61,566 nt of DNA from an uncultured Oscillospiraceae bacterium (GTDB lineage Bacteria; Bacillota; Clostridia; Oscillospirales; Oscillospiraceae), in assembly GCA_934630495.1 (NCBI GenBank), contig CAKTVW010000009.1, positions 1 through 61,566 of the forward strand, read 5' to 3'. Below are positions 59,794 through 61,566 of the stretch, piece by piece (positions within the stretch are counted from its first letter, which is position 1; each line of letters opens with the position of its first letter). The translations under genes and the position numbers were made by a program. The notes beneath the pieces were generated by a model, which saw nothing but the letters and a program-made list of their open reading frames with translations, was not told the DNA's origin and searched no databases.

Positions 59794-61383
59794 ATGGAAA
59801 CCTATGGCCTCGAAAAAGTGGGCATTCTTGCGCCCAAGGCAGTTTACCGCAATCTCGGCCCCGCCCAGCTTACCGAAGCGGCGCTCCGTCGCGGCGAGGG
59901 CAAGCTGAGCAACACCGGCGCGCTTGTCGTCACCACCGGTAAGTACACCGGCCGTTCGCCTAACGACAAGTTCATCGTCGACACGCCCGCCGTCCATGAC
60001 GACATCGCATGGGGCAAGGTCAACCGTCCGATCGCCCGCGAAAAGTTCGACGCGATCAAGGCAAAGCTCTGCGCGTATCTTCAGGGCCGCGAGATTTTTG
60101 TTTTTGACGGCTTTGCGGGCGCCGATCCCGCACATACCAAGAAGTTCCGCATCGTCAACGAGCTGGCTTCTCAGAACCTGTTTATCCATCAGCTTCTGAT
60201 CCGCCCGACCGCCGAGCAGCTCGAGACCTACGGCGATGCCGACTATACCATTCTCTGCGCTCCCGGCTTCAAGTGCGACCCCGCCGTTGACGGCGTCCAC
60301 TCCGAGGCTGCGATCATGATCGACTACGAAGCGCACCTGATCGTCATCTGCGGCTCTCAGTACGCAGGCGAGATCAAGAAGAGCGTCTTCTCCACCATGA
60401 ACTACGTTCTGACCAAGGAAAACGTCCTTCCCATGCACTGCTCGGCCAACATGGACCCCGAGACGCATGAGACCGCCGTCTTCTTCGGCCTGTCCGGCAC
60501 CGGCAAGACCACCCTTTCCGCCGACCCGAACCGTAAGCTCATCGGCGACGACGAGCACGGCTGGTCCGACCACGGCATCTTCAACATCGAGGGCGGCTGC
60601 TATGCAAAGTGCATCAACCTGAAGGAAGAGAACGAGCCTGAGATCTTCCACGCCATCCGCTTCGGCTCTCTGGTCGAGAACGTCGTGATGGACGACGCGA
60701 CCCGCGAGTTCGACTTTGACGACGGCAGCCTGACCGAGAACACCCGCGTCGGCTATCCCGTCAACTACATCTCCAACGCGGCGATCCCCGGCGTCGGCGG
60801 CATCCCCAAGGTCGTTATTTTCCTGACGGCCGACGCATTCGGCGTCCTGCCTCCGATCTCCCGTCTGGACGAGGATGCGGCAATGTACCACTTCGTCACC
60901 GGCTTCACCTCCAAGCTTGCCGGCACCGAGCGCGGTGTTACCGAGCCTCAGCCCACCTTCTCCACGCTGTTCGGCGAGCCGTTCATGCCGATGGATCCGT
61001 CCGTCTATGCGGAAATGCTGGGCAAGCGCATCCGTGAGAGCGGCGCGAAGGTCTACCTCGTCAACACAGGCTGGGCCGGCGGTTCCGCAGCCTCCGGCGC
61101 AAAGCGCATGAAGCTGGCTTACACCCGCGCAATGGTCACCGCAGCGCTCAACGGTGACTTCGACCACATCGAGTTCAAGCATCATGACGTGTTCAACGTC
61201 GACTATCCGACCTCCTGCCCGAACGTCCCCGACGAGATGCTCGATGCACGCGGCCTCTGGGCGGATAAGGAAGCCTACGACGCACAGGCCAATAAGCTTG
61301 CGAAGCTGTTCCAGGAGAACTTCGAGAAGAAGTATCCGAATATGCCCGCGCATATCGCAGCCGCAGGCCCGAAGGCGAAGTAA
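59794..61383 (+). CDS. pckA: Phosphoenolpyruvate carboxykinase (ATP)
   Basis: The ATG at 59794 follows CAGGAGGAACACT, giving 529 residues. The ATP-type signature is clear: TGKYTGRSPNDKFIVD, MHCSANMDPETHETAVFFGLSGTGKTTLSADPNR (Walker A near residue 232), LIGDDEHGW and FNIEGGCYAKCINL. It interconverts oxaloacetate and PEP with ATP. In anaerobes it often runs towards oxaloacetate, saving an ATP. It is a single-gene unit with its own terminator. Confidence 0.97.
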   Translation: METYGLEKVGILAPKAVYRNLGPAQLTEAALRRGEGKLSNTGALVVTTGKYTGRSPNDKFIVDTPAVHDDIAWGKVNRPIAREKFDAIKAKLCAYLQGREIFVFDGFAGADPAHTKKFRIVNELASQNLFIHQLLIRPTAEQLETYGDADYTILCAPGFKCDPAVDGVHSEAAIMIDYEAHLIVICGSQYAGEIKKSVFSTMNYVLTKENVLPMHCSANMDPETHETAVFFGLSGTGKTTLSADPNRKLIGDDEHGWSDHGIFNIEGGCYAKCINLKEENEPEIFHAIRFGSLVENVVMDDATREFDFDDGSLTENTRVGYPVNYISNAAIPGVGGIPKVVIFLTADAFGVLPPISRLDEDAAMYHFVTGFTSKLAGTERGVTEPQPTFSTLFGEPFMPMDPSVYAEMLGKRIRESGAKVYLVNTGWAGGSAASGAKRMKLAYTRAMVTAALNGDFDHIEFKHHDVFNVDYPTSCPNVPDEMLDARGLWADKEAYDAQANKLAKLFQENFEKKYPNMPAHIAAAGPKAK

Positions 61384-61401
61384 TTTCAGTAAAACCCGAT
61401 A

Positions 61402-61435
61402 AAGCGGAAGCCGTGGATTCCCACGGCTTCCACTT
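61402..61435 (+). terminator. Intrinsic-type hairpin after pckA
   Basis: GGAAGCCGTGG pairs with CCACGGCTTCC around a short loop, flanked by AAGC and ACTT. The T-run is missing, and a sequence like the family A left end starts directly after it, as at 11833. Confidence 0.7.
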
Positions 61436-61566
61436 GAGCATGTCAAAGAACCCTCGGTCATGTCATTCCGAGGAGCGAAGCGACGTGGGCAATGTCACTA
61501 AGTTAGGAACATTGTTATCAAATGCAACCCCATAATGAAAGAGTGCATTCCGCAAGGGATGCACTC
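61436..61566. repeat. Family A-like end and other dispersed repeats
   Basis: GAGCATGTCAAAGAACCCTC resembles the family A left end (AGCGTGTCGAAAAACCCTTT). It is followed by a GAGGAGCGAAGCGACGTGG repeat also seen inverted near 11980, then by the 23-bp sequence shared with the palindrome at 40504-40526. The window closes with a hairpin GAGTGCATTCC/GGGATGCACTC. No gene is seen. Confidence 0.55.

Overview
The window looks like a chromosomal segment of a moderately GC-rich (my estimate, high 50s % GC) anaerobic Firmicute, most likely a gut or rumen Clostridia/Oscillospirales-type bacterium. The grounds are the Firmicutes-style block glmU-prs-pth-mfd, strong AGGAGG-type ribosome binding sites, clostridial lipoproteins, a sodium-type F-ATPase c-subunit, and CO dehydrogenase/acetyl-CoA synthase genes. 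The genus cannot be fixed from sequence reading alone. No rRNA, tRNA, CRISPR array, prophage or complete transposase gene was seen.

Layout. 1-4.7 kb: tandem repeats, a half-size ABC exporter, and an AraC regulator split by a small non-coding mobile element. 4.7-9 kb: a methyltransferase and an ATC-hydrolase-like gene, then an operon of a His-rich metal protein, a CooT-like nickel protein and two acetyltransferases, then a YbaK deacylase. 9-16 kb: an ECF sigma factor with its membrane partner and a lipoprotein, two paralogous envelope proteins, and a VanW protein. 16.4-23.1 kb: mfd, pth, prs and glmU. 23.6-27 kb: an MFS transporter, an XRE-TPR regulator and a CmpB-like membrane protein. 27.3-39.8 kb: a sugar (probably L-rhamnose) region. 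It has a divergent three-gene operon (AroE-like, UPF0303, unknown 358-aa protein) facing an ABC sugar importer, a DeoR regulator, rhamnose isomerase, class II aldolase, rhamnulokinase and a DhaK-DhaL fusion. 39.9-48 kb: a small cysteine hydrolase, then the complete F-type ATP synthase operon on the minus strand. 48-51 kb: metY and metA behind a structured leader. 51-56 kb: acsB, cooC and cooS. 56-61.6 kb: metG, vanZ, a lipoprotein and ATP-type PEP carboxykinase.

How the parts fit. CODH/ACS is nickel-dependent, and CooT and the His-rich protein at 7.5-8.1 kb are plausible nickel handlers for it. The c-subunit has a two-carboxylate, sodium-type ion site, which suits a low-energy anaerobe. Rhamnose breakdown would feed DHAP and lactaldehyde into central metabolism, and PEP carboxykinase links to the C4 pool.

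The two most unusual signals are these. (1) The metY leader contains a 20-codon open frame with two Cys codons and one Met codon. It overlaps mutually exclusive antiterminator and terminator hairpins, so it is a candidate ribosome-mediated sulfur-amino-acid attenuator. (2) A family of small non-coding elements sits exactly at the edge of palindromic hairpins. In two complete copies the whole hairpin is duplicated on both sides, and one of these insertions breaks the AraC gene. All functional statements are from reading translated sequence; no database search was run.
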